Assembly (NCBI RefSeq): GCF_900105595.1
Contig: NZ_LT629784.1
Span: 3,874,501-3,938,500, forward strand
DNA: 64,000 bases
Source: Stappia sp. ES.058
GTDB taxonomy: Bacteria > Pseudomonadota > Alphaproteobacteria > Rhizobiales > Stappiaceae
Direction: 5' to 3'
Positions within the stretch are counted from its first letter, which is position 1. Every line of letters begins with the position of its first letter. The translations under genes were made by a program, and so were the position numbers. The notes below the pieces were generated by a model, which saw only the letters and a program-made list of their open reading frames with translations, was not told the DNA's origin and searched no databases. Shown piece by piece: positions 22,335 to 32,007 of the stretch.

Positions 22335-23075
22335 ATGGTGCAGCTTGGTGAACATTTCAGAAGCGATGACGTAAGCCGCCATTCCGATTGGTTGCGGCAG
22401 CAGAAATGGTTCATCAAGGCTCAGGATCAGCGCGAGCGCCGCGAGAAGGCTGATGAGAAACTCAGCGACATGATGGACACCGTGGTCAGCGCTGCTGTCA
22501 TGGCGACCAATGAGCAACTTCAGGCGTTCCAAACCAAACTCGACGCCTATGATGAGGCAACCGTTATCGCCTTGATGGAAAATCAGGAAAAGTTGGACCT
22601 GATTAACGCCGAGGTCGATGAGCTACTGAGCCAAGCCTACGTCATGGAGGACGGCAGACGCGTCTTTAAATCTGAAGATGGCAGCTATGTCATCGATGAG
22701 TTTGGCGAAATCGTCGAGCCTGACGAACTGGACCCGATGGCCATTCCAGATGGGCACCCAAGTGCCGAAACTTACGAAGGCAAGCTCGATACTCGGAAGC
22801 AGCTAACGCAAGAGCGTCAGGACATTCTGGATTTTCAGGAAAAAGTGGACGCCGCCAGAGAAGATATCGCTGACGGTAAAATCAGCGAACAAGAGCTCGA
22901 AGATCTTGATGCCGAGTTGCTCGATGCCATGCCGGAATCTGTTCGTGACCATATCCCCGGTCTGGAGAGCCCAGAAGTCACACCAGACCTCAAAGCCGAT
23001 ATCCAGCCTGCCGCAAATCCGGCCACACCGGAAAACCTCCACGTCAAAACTTTCGACGCAAACGTGCCCGGCTAA
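22335..23075 (+). CDS. hypothetical acidic coiled protein
   Basis: A 246-residue acidic protein made largely of helices with coiled-coil character (QRERREKADEKLSDMMDTVV, then NQEKLDLINAEVDELLSQAY). A middle segment, DGRRVFKSEDGSYVIDEFGE, and a glutamate-rich helix (QDILDFQEKVDAAREDIADG) follow; the C-terminus is proline-rich. I take the ATG at 22335 (GGGGA six bases before); an in-frame ATG at 22320 is possible. No family is recognised. It is co-oriented with the small secreted protein and the membrane protein that follow. Confidence 0.6.
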   Translation: MVQLGEHFRSDDVSRHSDWLRQQKWFIKAQDQRERREKADEKLSDMMDTVVSAAVMATNEQLQAFQTKLDAYDEATVIALMENQEKLDLINAEVDELLSQAYVMEDGRRVFKSEDGSYVIDEFGEIVEPDELDPMAIPDGHPSAETYEGKLDTRKQLTQERQDILDFQEKVDAAREDIADGKISEQELEDLDAELLDAMPESVRDHIPGLESPEVTPDLKADIQPAANPATPENLHVKTFDANVPG

Positions 23076-23131
23076 TTCAGCCGCTCACCTCTCACCCGAA
23101 ATTTCCAGTTTGCTTACTCAGGAGAAACGTC

Positions 23132-23455
23132 ATGGGCAAAAAAGGGAGCGACTTTTACAAGGCGGCCATTGGCGCGCCGGACAATTTCATGAGCACATAT
23201 TATTATGTGGAATTGAAGAACTTGGACGCTTCTCTGAAACAGAAGCCCAAAAAGATAAAATCACCCCAACAACACCGCTCGGTATTCGAATTGAATCCAG
23301 GCCAGACAGAAGTTGATCTGGATAATCCCGTAACACGGTTTTTTGCTTATGCTATTGGGTGGTTCTTTCTCGCCTTCGGCATGATTGGCATGTCTATGTA
23401 TATAATCATGGGGCTGATAGGCTGGTTAAAGAGCCTGTTCTCTGCGGTTCTATGA
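23132..23455 (+). CDS. small membrane protein
   Basis: A 107-residue protein: a polar first part with many lysines, then two close hydrophobic helices (FFAYAIGWFFLAFGMIGMSM and YIIMGLIGWLKSLFSAVL). GGAGA precedes the ATG at 23132. No family is recognised. It ends a plus-strand run (secreted protein, coiled protein, membrane protein), which suggests a small envelope-associated set carried by the element. Confidence 0.6.
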   Translation: MGKKGSDFYKAAIGAPDNFMSTYYYVELKNLDASLKQKPKKIKSPQQHRSVFELNPGQTEVDLDNPVTRFFAYAIGWFFLAFGMIGMSMYIIMGLIGWLKSLFSAVL

Positions 23456-24113
23456 CCCTTCGGTGAGCCAGTTCATTCTGGTTCAAGACCAAATTTTTCC
23501 GCGTAATACGTGTAGTACAAATCCGATTTCAGGGCTGTATTACGTTTACCGCAAGATGTGTGCGGTGTAGTACACGCACCATCTTGACAAGGGGAACCCG
23601 CTGCGCGTTCCCCGTTGCATCCCCTCCGGCTTTGGCCCGTCCTCGGCATTGAGCCTTACCGCGCCATAGGCCGTATCGCCGGCCAGCCCACTCATCAGGG
23701 AGATTGCCGCTCTCCCCGACGCCCCATCGGTCAAAGGGCCTATCGACGCCCCTTGAAACCACCTCGCCAGATCCGGAGAAACTGCCTCTCCACCGGCGCC
23801 AGGCCATGCACAAGCGACTGGCCGCTTGATCGCCATTCAAGGGGACATCCAAGCTCCCCTGAAAACCCCATTGATTCACTGTTTCGCGGTCATTGTTGTC
23901 AGATCCGCAATCGGGCGAGTGCTGTCGCAATTCATTACCACAATGCTAGCCTTGCGCTGTCCCATCCAAGGGTAATTCGTGCTACGTCTGTCCGAGGAAT
24001 CAGACCAACACGGTCGTAATGCCAAAATCCACCCAGAAATATTCAATGTGAATAAATCTGGTGCTTTTGCGAGTTTTGTTTGGGCTTCTTAGCTCATTGT
24101 TTAAGATGGTGTC
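23456..24113. other. 658-base gene-free stretch with short repeats
   Basis: No convincing gene is seen. Between 23502 and 23574 there are an inverted pair CGTAATAC (23502-23509) and GTATTACG (23537-23544) and a direct repeat GTGTAGTACA (23510-23519 and 23565-23574). The later part is GC-rich and then turns AT-rich before the restriction-methylase gene at 24114. It marks the boundary between mobility genes and the defence cargo and could hold a protein-binding or origin site. Confidence 0.45.
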
Positions 24114-27100
24114 ATGATTGAGAGCATTATCCAAGGAAGCCTTTTCACAGCCGACTTCATTACGCAGTCGATAAAAGAAAATACAGACTGGCAAACCATC
24201 ACCGACGATGAGGTAGATGATCTGCGGGAGAAGCTAAGCGGTTTGTTCGATGCATTTCCGAGCGAACAGTCACCGAATGAAACACGCACAGAAGATGACT
24301 TGATATGGCCGATCCTGAAGATTTTGGGATGGGATCAGTTCATGCGTCAGCAAAACTTAACTGTAAAAGGCAGGGATGATGTGCCAGACGGATTGTTGTT
24401 CGCTGACGCAGATACCAAAATACAAGCCGACCAATTTCCTGAAGAATATAAACGATACCAGTTTGGCCTCGCGATAGTAGAGTCCAAGCGCTGGCGTAGG
24501 CCCCTTGATCGCCAGTCGGGAAAGCGTGGTGAGGAGCTGGCACCGTCCACACAGATGCTGCGCTATCTGCGTAGAGTCGACGACCTGACTACCGGCAATT
24601 TGCGGTGGGGCATCCTTACGAATGGCGGCAGATGGCGACTCTACTTTTCGGGTGCGCGCTCTGTATCCGAACAGTTCTTTGAAATAGATCTAGCTGCAGT
24701 GCTCGGGATCGCCGGGCATGGCGATGGTTTATTCGCGCTTGATGATGAGCAGAAGCGACACGCGTTGCGCGTTTTTGCACTCGTTTTTCGCAAGCAAGCA
24801 TTTCTGCCTTCGGCGACTGATCCGCGCACGTTCCATATCCGCGCCCTTGAAGAAGGCAAGTTCTATGAAGAACGTGTAGCTTCTGACCTTTCGGACCTCG
24901 TGTTCGATAAGCTCTACCCGCTGTTGGCGCGCTCGATTGCAGATAAGGCGCCGGATGCGCCGCTCCAGGATGTGCGCGAAGCGGCGCTGATCCTTCTCTA
25001 CAGGCTGCTCTTCATCCTCTATGCGGAAGACCGCGACCTTCTGCCGGTCAATGACCGCCGCTATGACGACTACGGCCTGCGCGACCGTGTCAGGCTCGAT
25101 GTCGGCGACCGCAAGGACAAGGGCGATACATTTTCGAATACGGCGGCGCGATACTGGTCAGTCCTTGACGATCTTTGCCGAGCTATCGACGAAGGCGACA
25201 CCTCGATTGGATTGCCTCCCTATAACGGAGGACTCTTCGACCCGGAACGCACGCCGCTTCTGCGGCAGGTGCGTCTTTCCGACTCGGTCATGGCGGAAGT
25301 GATCGACAAGCTCTCTTTCGAGCGCGCTGACGACACGCGCAAATACATCAACTACCGCGACCTGAGTGTGCAGCAGCTCGGCTCGATCTACGAACGGCTT
25401 CTCGAACACGAAGTCGTCAGGGAGGGCGCGATTGTGGATATCCGCCCGAACATCTTCGCGCGCAAGGGATCGGGCAGCTACTACACGCCTGACGATCTCG
25501 TAAATCTCATCATTCGCGAAACGCTTGAACCGCTGATCGAAGCACGCCTTGCCGCGTTCAGGAACAAGGCCGAAGAGCTCGCGGCCTCGGATCAGGACGA
25601 AGGGCGCAAGCTCGGCATTTTAAGGCGGCTCGATCCGGCCGAAAGGCTGCTCGATCTTAAAATCTGCGATCCGGCCATGGGCTCGGGACACTTCCTTGTC
25701 AGCCTCGTCGACTACATGGCCGACCAGGTCATCACCGCCATGGCGGAAACCGAAACCATGGTCGAGTGGGCGGACTATATCTCGCCGCTTGCCGATCGGA
25801 TCGAAGGCATCCGCAATACCATCCTCGGCAACGCCGAGGAGCGGAGCTGGACAGTCGATCCCGAACAGCTCGATGACCGGCATATCATCCGCCGCATGGT
25901 GTTGAAGCGCTGCGTCTATGGCGTCGATAAGAACCAGATGGCGGTCGAACTGGCCAAGGTTGCTCTCTGGCTGCACAGCTTTACGGTCGGCGCGCCGCTC
26001 TCCTTCCTCGACCACCATCTGCGCTGCGGCGACAGCCTATTCGGCTCCTGGGTGAAGACGGGCATCGAGAAAGCGACGGCCTATGGCAGTCCGCTTCTCC
26101 TGCACGAGCCGGTGAAGACCGCGCTCGGTTCGGCTGCCTCGGTGCAGACCATCGAGGGCCTGCCGGACGCGGAAATCGCGGAAGCGCACCGTTCGCAGGA
26201 AATATTTGAAGGCGTCCAGGTGATGACGGCGCCGCTCAATGCGTTCCTGTCTTTGCTACACGCCATCGAATGGCAAAACCTGAAAGGGAAGGACAACGCC
26301 AAGGCCATTCAGGGCTTCTTCGACGGCTCCTTCGGAGATCCTTTCGAGATTGCGCTTGGCAAGCGTGAGCCGCAGGTGCGCGATGACCACGGCCGCCGCT
26401 TCCTCGAAATCCTGAACGTTGCGCGCGAGCTGGTAGCGGAAGAGCGCTTCCTGAACTGGCAGGTCGCGTTTCCGGGCGTTTGGACGGACTGGGAGAATGA
26501 AGGCTTGTCCGGCGGCTTCGACGCCATCATCGGCAATCCGCCGTGGGATCGCATGAAGCTCCAGCAAGTCGAATGGTTTGCTGCGCGTAAGCGTGAGATT
26601 GCCTTTGCGCAGAAAGCGGCCGATCGCAAGCGGATGATAGACGAACTGGAAAGGAATAACGATCCGCTTTCCGGCGATTTCATAAAAGCGAACGAGCGGG
26701 CCGAAGCGGCAACGCGCATGGCTCGGTCTGGCGGCGATTATCTGCTGCTGTCCGGCGGCGACGTGAATATCTATTCGCTCTTCGTCGAGCGCGCCATGGC
26801 GCTGGTCAAGCGGGACGGCATGGTGGGCCTGCTCACGCCATCCGGTATCGCTTCAGACAAAACGTCATCGACCTTTTTCAAAGGCGTTTCGACACAAGGT
26901 CGGCTGAAGGCGCTGTATGATTTCGAGAATCGGCGCACGCGCTACAATGCCCCTCCGTTCTTCCCCGATGTCGATAGTCGCTTCAAATTCTGCGTTTTTG
27001 TCGCAAGTCCGTCACCGACGCCCGAAGCGGCCATGTGCGCCTTCTTCCTGCAAAGTGTCGCCGAACTTAACGACACTGAACAGCGTTTCCCGCTCACCGC

Positions 27101-28196
27101 CGAAGATTTTTCGCGGGTAAATCCCAACACAGGTACTGCGCCGATATTCCGCTCGCGCCGTGATGCGGAACTGACAACAGCAATCTATTCCAGCGGAAAA
27201 ATCCTGTCTGACCGGTCAGGTGACGAGGAGATCAAGGCGTGGCCGCTGAAATACTGCACGATGTTTCATATGACCAATGACTCCGGGCATTTCCGGACGC
27301 GGCAGGAATTGGAGGAACAGGAAGGAGGCTGGCATAAAGGGGGAAATCGCTATGGCAGCCCGAAGGGAGATTGGGTTCCACTTTATGAAGGCAAGATGAT
27401 TCAAGCCTTCGATCACCGGGCCGCAAGCGTAATCGTCAACCCGGAAAACCAGCACCGCCCCGCGCAACCAGAACCCGCAACATTGGAGCAACATCGCGAC
27501 CCGTCATGGCTTCCTGCTCCGCAGTTTTGGGTATTGGAGGAAAAGTGCAAATGGCCCACCGAATGGGGATGGGTTCTTGGGTTCAAGGAAATTACCGCGC
27601 CGACGAACGTGCGAACGTTTATCGCAGCTCTGTTGCCAACAGTCGCTTTCGGTAACAAAGTGCCATTGCTGCTGCGCCAAGATGAGTCTCGGGAAGAGTG
27701 GCTGCTTGCCGCAAACCTGAATTCAATACCCTTCGATTATGTGACAAGACAAAAGGTTCAGGGCCAGACTTTGAACCTATTCATCGTTGAGCAGCTTCCG
27801 GTGATTTCGCCTGAGCGCTTCCACGAATCGAAGTTTGGATCGAGCTCGGCCGCTGAACTCCTGCGCGATATTGTTTTGGAGCTTACGTACACCGCTGAGG
27901 ACATGGCACCGTTCGCGCGTGACATGGGCTACACCAATGATGCTGGTAACGTCCTCCCACCGTTTGAATGGGACGAAGAACGGCGGCTGAGGTTGCGTGC
28001 AAAGCTTGATGCCATTTTCTTCCATCTGTACGGCATTACGGATCGTGAAGATGTCCGGCATATTTATTCTACCTTTCCGATTGTGGAGCGGCAGGAAAGG
28101 GAATTGTACGGCGGTCAATATCGTTCCAGCGATTTATGCCTCGCGTATTTGAGCGCGCTTGCGGCCGGCAGCACTGAAACTGACATGGTTGCGTGA
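24114..28196 (+). CDS. large fused restriction-modification enzyme (Eco57I/type IIG-like)
   Basis: A 1360-residue protein. A PD-(D/E)xK-like nuclease site is visible near the N-terminus: VPDGLLF (Asp92) and later IVESKRW (Glu123, Lys125). The adenine methyltransferase core follows: YYTPDDLVNLIIRETL, the SAM-binding DPAMGSGHFLVSLVDYM near residue 520, and the catalytic NPPW near residue 807 (IIGNPPWDRMK). The C-terminal part should hold target recognition. The protein would methylate one adenine site and cut unmodified foreign DNA. No separate specificity subunit or helicase is near. It is followed six bases later by a phospholipase-D-family gene, so the two form one operon. The usual type IIG enzyme is 900-1100 residues, so this one is long. 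Confidence 0.87.
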   Translation: MIESIIQGSLFTADFITQSIKENTDWQTITDDEVDDLREKLSGLFDAFPSEQSPNETRTEDDLIWPILKILGWDQFMRQQNLTVKGRDDVPDGLLFADADTKIQADQFPEEYKRYQFGLAIVESKRWRRPLDRQSGKRGEELAPSTQMLRYLRRVDDLTTGNLRWGILTNGGRWRLYFSGARSVSEQFFEIDLAAVLGIAGHGDGLFALDDEQKRHALRVFALVFRKQAFLPSATDPRTFHIRALEEGKFYEERVASDLSDLVFDKLYPLLARSIADKAPDAPLQDVREAALILLYRLLFILYAEDRDLLPVNDRRYDDYGLRDRVRLDVGDRKDKGDTFSNTAARYWSVLDDLCRAIDEGDTSIGLPPYNGGLFDPERTPLLRQVRLSDSVMAEVIDKLSFERADDTRKYINYRDLSVQQLGSIYERLLEHEVVREGAIVDIRPNIFARKGSGSYYTPDDLVNLIIRETLEPLIEARLAAFRNKAEELAASDQDEGRKLGILRRLDPAERLLDLKICDPAMGSGHFLVSLVDYMADQVITAMAETETMVEWADYISPLADRIEGIRNTILGNAEERSWTVDPEQLDDRHIIRRMVLKRCVYGVDKNQMAVELAKVALWLHSFTVGAPLSFLDHHLRCGDSLFGSWVKTGIEKATAYGSPLLLHEPVKTALGSAASVQTIEGLPDAEIAEAHRSQEIFEGVQVMTAPLNAFLSLLHAIEWQNLKGKDNAKAIQGFFDGSFGDPFEIALGKREPQVRDDHGRRFLEILNVARELVAEERFLNWQVAFPGVWTDWENEGLSGGFDAIIGNPPWDRMKLQQVEWFAARKREIAFAQKAADRKRMIDELERNNDPLSGDFIKANERAEAATRMARSGGDYLLLSGGDVNIYSLFVERAMALVKRDGMVGLLTPSGIASDKTSSTFFKGVSTQGRLKALYDFENRRTRYNAPPFFPDVDSRFKFCVFVASPSPTPEAAMCAFFLQSVAELNDTEQRFPLTAEDFSRVNPNTGTAPIFRSRRDAELTTAIYSSGKILSDRSGDEEIKAWPLKYCTMFHMTNDSGHFRTRQELEEQEGGWHKGGNRYGSPKGDWVPLYEGKMIQAFDHRAASVIVNPENQHRPAQPEPATLEQHRDPSWLPAPQFWVLEEKCKWPTEWGWVLGFKEITAPTNVRTFIAALLPTVAFGNKVPLLLRQDESREEWLLAANLNSIPFDYVTRQKVQGQTLNLFIVEQLPVISPERFHESKFGSSSAAELLRDIVLELTYTAEDMAPFARDMGYTNDAGNVLPPFEWDEERRLRLRAKLDAIFFHLYGITDREDVRHIYSTFPIVERQERELYGGQYRSSDLCLAYLSALAAGSTETDMVA

Positions 28197-28202
28197 GGTT
28201 TC

Positions 28203-29318
28203 ATGGAAAAGAAGGGCGGAAAACTCCGGGTAGTAAACCAGACCTACGAAGGCACGGTCCGGTTCTATTCGCAAATCAACGAAATCCTGGCAGCAGGCGG
28301 ATTGAAGAAAGTGTGTTTCGCCGTCGCCTATGCACGGTGGGACGGACTAGGCCTTATTTCTGAAAACCTCGAACAGTTTCTGCGGGCTGGCGGCGTTTTG
28401 GAGACCGCATATGGCTTCGACAACGATGTCACGTCACCTGACAGCTTTCTCTACGGGCTGTATCTCAAGGAACTTTATCCGGGGAACGTGTTCTGCGGGG
28501 CATTTGAAGACAAGTATCGCAACGCGGTATTTCACCCAAAGCTGCTCCTCTTCGAAGGGGACGATTATTTCAAGGCTGTCATTGGGTCGGCCAACCTAAC
28601 CGGCGCAGGGCTGAGCCGGAACATAGAGCTGGGCACGAGACTAGAAGTGCCCCGAGGTTCCAAGATCGCAAATGACTTGGAAGGGGCTTGGAGCTATGTG
28701 AAAGGACGTGCCGTCGAAGTCGATATCTCGTTCGTTCGTTCGATGAAGGCACAAAACCGGTTGGATCAGGAAGGCGACGGTGGCGACGGCGCCAATTTGG
28801 AGACGGGCCAGCCCGCGAAACCTCCGTTGTCAGTTGGGGCCAAAGCGGCTCCGAAACCGCTATTCGAAAAGGTTCTTGATATTGCAAATCCCCGGAAGCG
28901 GGATTTGATTTTGCGCAAGCTTGACCCGCTTAGTGAACGGCCCCGAAGGCTTTATCTTCAGATACTGGCCGGTGAGACAGGAGCCCCCAATTCAAGTGTT
29001 ATGGGGTATCAAATCCAGCTACCGGTGGCCACTCTGTCGGCCTATTTCGGTGTTGGCCCAGCACAAACCAAAGAGGTACTCTTTCATTTTGTTGCAGAGG
29101 ACATTCGCGTCCATCTCACCCATTTCGAAAACAATACTCATCGCGTCCGATTACGGCCGCTACGAGAGGTACCTCGGCCGGCAATTGTCATTTTTGAACG
29201 AGACGGGCCAAGCGAGTTTACTTGTTCAATTGTGCCGCCAAAAGACTATACGCGAGTGATCGCGGAAAAGTGCAACCAACAAACGAGAACTGGCGCGAGG
29301 AAGTGGGGCCTGGAATAG
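28203..29318 (+). CDS. phospholipase-D-family (HKD) nuclease-like protein paired with the RM enzyme
   Basis: A 371-residue protein with one HKD-type active site: His111 and Lys113 (FHPKLLLFEGD) and the following GSANLTG (Ser129, Asn131). One site per chain means it should act as a dimer, as in NgoFVII/BfiI-type restriction enzymes and in DrmC of DISARM. The N-terminal part (KVCFAVAYARWDGLGLISEN, then FLRAGGVLETAYGFD) is the usual first half of the PLD fold. The C-terminal 170 residues are unrecognised. Six bases separate it from the restriction-methylase stop, so it is a co-expressed partner, perhaps a second nuclease. It converges with the CBASS operon, with 12 bases between stops. Confidence 0.82.
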   Translation: MEKKGGKLRVVNQTYEGTVRFYSQINEILAAGGLKKVCFAVAYARWDGLGLISENLEQFLRAGGVLETAYGFDNDVTSPDSFLYGLYLKELYPGNVFCGAFEDKYRNAVFHPKLLLFEGDDYFKAVIGSANLTGAGLSRNIELGTRLEVPRGSKIANDLEGAWSYVKGRAVEVDISFVRSMKAQNRLDQEGDGGDGANLETGQPAKPPLSVGAKAAPKPLFEKVLDIANPRKRDLILRKLDPLSERPRRLYLQILAGETGAPNSSVMGYQIQLPVATLSAYFGVGPAQTKEVLFHFVAEDIRVHLTHFENNTHRVRLRPLREVPRPAIVIFERDGPSEFTCSIVPPKDYTRVIAEKCNQQTRTGARKWGLE

Positions 29319-29330
29319 GCGATAATATTA

Positions 29331-29798
29331 CTACCGCAGCATCCGGCGAGTTCGGCGGTTACCTTCTAATGACGCATCTGGGTCGGGATGTTCTCCTTCT
29401 CCTTTCCACTCATCTGTCGCTAGCCATTCCTCGAAATAGTAAAGCCATAGGATGGTCCAGGGAACGATCGTTTGGTCAATTCGCCTCCCAGCGTGCCATT
29501 GGTGTTTTCGGGGTAAGTAGAGGCATAGCCTGAGCGGGTCGCAATAAATGTGAGGTATGTCGCGATCACCGGCTAAAGTGGTCAGGTTCGGTTGCAAAAC
29601 ACGAACGTCCGGTACATCGCCCTGCTTGTACTCGATTTCGATTTCATACTCGCGACTTATTGGCGTTGGGCAGGTCTTGAAACGCCAAATCAAATGGCCG
29701 TTTGTCAACTTACCCGAGCCCGGGCAAACCTCACAATTCCTTAGAAACAGGAACTGCTGCGCAACGGACAACTGCCTGTTTGTTTTCGGGCCGGCCAT
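29331..29798 (-). CDS. CBASS E2-like protein (short type II Cap2)
   Basis: A 155-residue protein with the pattern of the stand-alone E2-like proteins of short type II CBASS: HIYCDPLRLCLYLPRKHQW, then TIVPWTILWLYYFEEW and a WKGEGEHP ending. The conserved cysteine in LCLYLP (Cys92) is the expected conjugation residue; Cys86 is close by. E2-like Cap2 proteins link the CD-NTase C-terminus to a target and so prime cyclic-nucleotide synthesis. There is no E1 domain, which defines the short type. It starts directly after the cyclase stop (TGAATG), so the two are translated together. Confidence 0.87.
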   Translation of the reverse strand: MAGPKTNRQLSVAQQFLFLRNCEVCPGSGKLTNGHLIWRFKTCPTPISREYEIEIEYKQGDVPDVRVLQPNLTTLAGDRDIPHIYCDPLRLCLYLPRKHQWHAGRRIDQTIVPWTILWLYYFEEWLATDEWKGEGEHPDPDASLEGNRRTRRMLR

Positions 29799-31007
29799 TC
29801 AATCTCCAAAGAAATCGTTTTTGGGAATGGGAACGGCAGCAGCTGCAGGTGTTGTCGTCAGGCCGATAGTCGGAGCAACTAACAGTCGATTCGACTTTCG
29901 GGCGTCGGATACGGCTTTGTTGCGCTTAGACATGACACGGTCGACAACCCGTTGACCGAACTGATTGCGAGAACTGCCAATAACCTCATCCAGCCCAACA
30001 GCATCACGAACTGCCTCGAAGTCGGAAAGTGCCTTTTTGTGCCACGCATAGAACGCTTTTGCCCGCTCAGGTTCTGCATTCCATCTGTCAGCAAAGTTCT
30101 CTCCTTCAGTCGTTTCGTTCCAAACCGCGTAGATTGTGCGGCCATCCAAAGAGCCATTTTCTATGAAATGCGGCATCATGCGGATCACCTCAACCAACAA
30201 TTCCAGTTCATCGCTAAACGTGTACCAACTCACGCAGTGCTCATAGGAACGCATGGCCAGCGTTGTGATGATGACCGAGATGGGCGCAACATCTTGCTCG
30301 ATTTCAAGAAAATGATGGTCCCGGTGTCGCTTCAGGAGCTGGACGAGACGCCGCAGCACACCTTTGATCTTCGATTGTTCAGGAAAGGGTTCAATCTGGG
30401 CCGCAGCGGCATCACCCTTTGAAAGCGCGACGAATGATCGCTTGAACCTCGGTTGCAACATTGTACGCCGCTCGAAAAGATTCTTGAAGCCGCGCGGATT
30501 TGTTGGATGCCATTCCTTCAATGCCTTATCGGGAACAAGTTCTCCGTCATTCACGCATTTTGGGTTTGGGATCGTACCAGCGACATCAATGTGAAAGTCA
30601 CCTGGGAAATTGAGGCGCCAGCAACGCTTTTTCTCTTCCAAGATTTTGCGGTACTCGGGGTGTTCCCTGAGGCGGGTTCCAATCAGCTTCTTTATCGACG
30701 CAGGATCAAGACCTGCATGTCCTCGTTTGAGCAGGCAAATTAGATCAATGTCGAATTCTGCGCGACCAAGGGGCTTGTTCGCGGTACCCAATGCAAACGA
30801 ACCATGTGGGTAGACAACAATGTCGGTAAGCAAAGGTTCTAGAGCCGCAGCCAGCCACTTGCAGAGTTTGTCGTGCTCCTGCCGCGCCTTTTCCACCTGT
30901 GCCTCTGTCAGGTCCAGGTCTTGTCCGATCTCTTCGAGATAGCGGTAAATTTCAACGCGGCGACGCCAGTCGCGGTCAATCGGAAATCTATGCTCCAGCG
31001 TATTCAT
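29799..31007 (-). CDS. CBASS CD-NTase (cGAS/DncV-like nucleotidyltransferase)
   Basis: A 402-residue nucleotidyltransferase. The GS motif (YPHGSFALGT, Gly69-Ser70) and the metal-binding acids (FDIDLICLL, Asp86 and Asp88; third Asp141 in FHIDVAGTIP) are all present, so activity is expected. On phage infection such enzymes make a cyclic oligonucleotide that activates the effector, here a patatin-like lipase. The C-terminus is a flexible alanine- and proline-rich tail ending in FFGD, a suitable conjugation end for the E2-like partner. It overlaps the effector gene by ATGA. Clade is not determined; clades B and G are possible. Confidence 0.9.
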   Translation of the reverse strand: MNTLEHRFPIDRDWRRRVEIYRYLEEIGQDLDLTEAQVEKARQEHDKLCKWLAAALEPLLTDIVVYPHGSFALGTANKPLGRAEFDIDLICLLKRGHAGLDPASIKKLIGTRLREHPEYRKILEEKKRCWRLNFPGDFHIDVAGTIPNPKCVNDGELVPDKALKEWHPTNPRGFKNLFERRTMLQPRFKRSFVALSKGDAAAAQIEPFPEQSKIKGVLRRLVQLLKRHRDHHFLEIEQDVAPISVIITTLAMRSYEHCVSWYTFSDELELLVEVIRMMPHFIENGSLDGRTIYAVWNETTEGENFADRWNAEPERAKAFYAWHKKALSDFEAVRDAVGLDEVIGSSRNQFGQRVVDRVMSKRNKAVSDARKSNRLLVAPTIGLTTTPAAAAVPIPKNDFFGD

Positions 31008-31996
31008 GCCGCGTCCTCGATTTTGTAGTAGGGCTCGAAGATCTCAGCAGGGCTCCTGAAGAAAATCTGCTGAAGTTCGGGAAATGCAGATCTAGCCATT
31101 GAAGCGCCGATACCGCTTAAGCGTTCAATCTTCGTCGTATCGTCAAGCTTGAAGAAACCCGCGGGTGCCGAGGGCGAATATCGGAATATCCGGTTCCCTG
31201 TGTGAGGGTGGCCTGTTATCAGTTTTGCGGCGCCCAAAGAATTGCTGGATTGGCCATCCATAAACAGATTCAGGAACCCGGCCTTTCTGAGACCAAGCGA
31301 CAATTTTCCCGGATTTTCCGAGAGCATGTAGACTTCTTCCATGCAGCCTAAGCTGAGAATGCGCAGACTGTCTTTTGGCCAATCTAAAAGCGTGATGGCC
31401 TCGACCGCAGCTGTTCCAGTTGGGTTGTTTGCCCAAACACCGCCATCCAAGAGCCCGATACTGTCGCTAGTTTTATGCCGCCTGAAATATGTCGGCGCGG
31501 CAGCCGTGGCCATCGCCGCGTCACTTGCAAGACGCTTGTAATCCGTTGTTAGCCGCTCGTGATGCGCTGTCTTATAAATGTAGCAGCTGCGTAAATCTGC
31601 ATCCCACGCAGGAATCAGAAGGCGTGTCTTTGCATCGCCTATACGTTTACCTTGCAACGTCTGTTCAAGAATGCGCTTCAGCGCTGCTTCATCATGCTTT
31701 GCCCCGACGAACGAGCGGGCCGAGCGAAAGCGCCGAAGCATCCAAGACGCAACCTTGCCAAGGTTCTCGGATTCTCCGAAAATTTCTGGGCCCCGTTCAA
31801 CATATAACTTATGCAACTCTTTGGCGCTCAGGCCGAGCCCCAGACCAATAGCGAGAATACCACCAGTCGAGGTGCCTGCAATGAGATCAAAATAACTCCC
31901 GATAGGCTTCGGAAGTTTTTCCTCTATAGCCGCCAAAAATGCAGCTGGGCATGTGCCTTTAATTCCTCCACCGTCGATTGAAAGTATTCTCCGCAA
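31004..31996 (-). CDS. capV: CBASS patatin-like phospholipase effector
   Basis: A 330-residue patatin-like lipase that starts at a TTG (31996) with AAGGAAGAG just upstream. The oxyanion motif is ILSIDGGGIKGTCPAAFLA, the nucleophile elbow GTSTGG (Ser43), and the catalytic aspartate is in GLLDGGVWANNP (Asp184). In CBASS, CapV binds the cyclic nucleotide and degrades membrane phospholipids, which kills the infected cell. It directly precedes the cyclase and the E2-like gene on the same strand. A DUF2188 gene lies eleven bases upstream in the same transcript. Confidence 0.92.
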   Translation of the reverse strand: MRRILSIDGGGIKGTCPAAFLAAIEEKLPKPIGSYFDLIAGTSTGGILAIGLGLGLSAKELHKLYVERGPEIFGESENLGKVASWMLRRFRSARSFVGAKHDEAALKRILEQTLQGKRIGDAKTRLLIPAWDADLRSCYIYKTAHHERLTTDYKRLASDAAMATAAAPTYFRRHKTSDSIGLLDGGVWANNPTGTAAVEAITLLDWPKDSLRILSLGCMEEVYMLSENPGKLSLGLRKAGFLNLFMDGQSSNSLGAAKLITGHPHTGNRIFRYSPSAPAGFFKLDDTTKIERLSGIGASMARSAFPELQQIFFRSPAEIFEPYYKIEDAA

Positions 31997-32007
31997 TTCG
32001 CTCTTCC

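Noticed and set aside
24114..29318. A DISARM or BREX locus
   Set aside because: The PLD gene recalls DrmC and the methylase recalls PglX, but no helicase, DrmB, BrxC, PglZ or BrxL-like gene is present.
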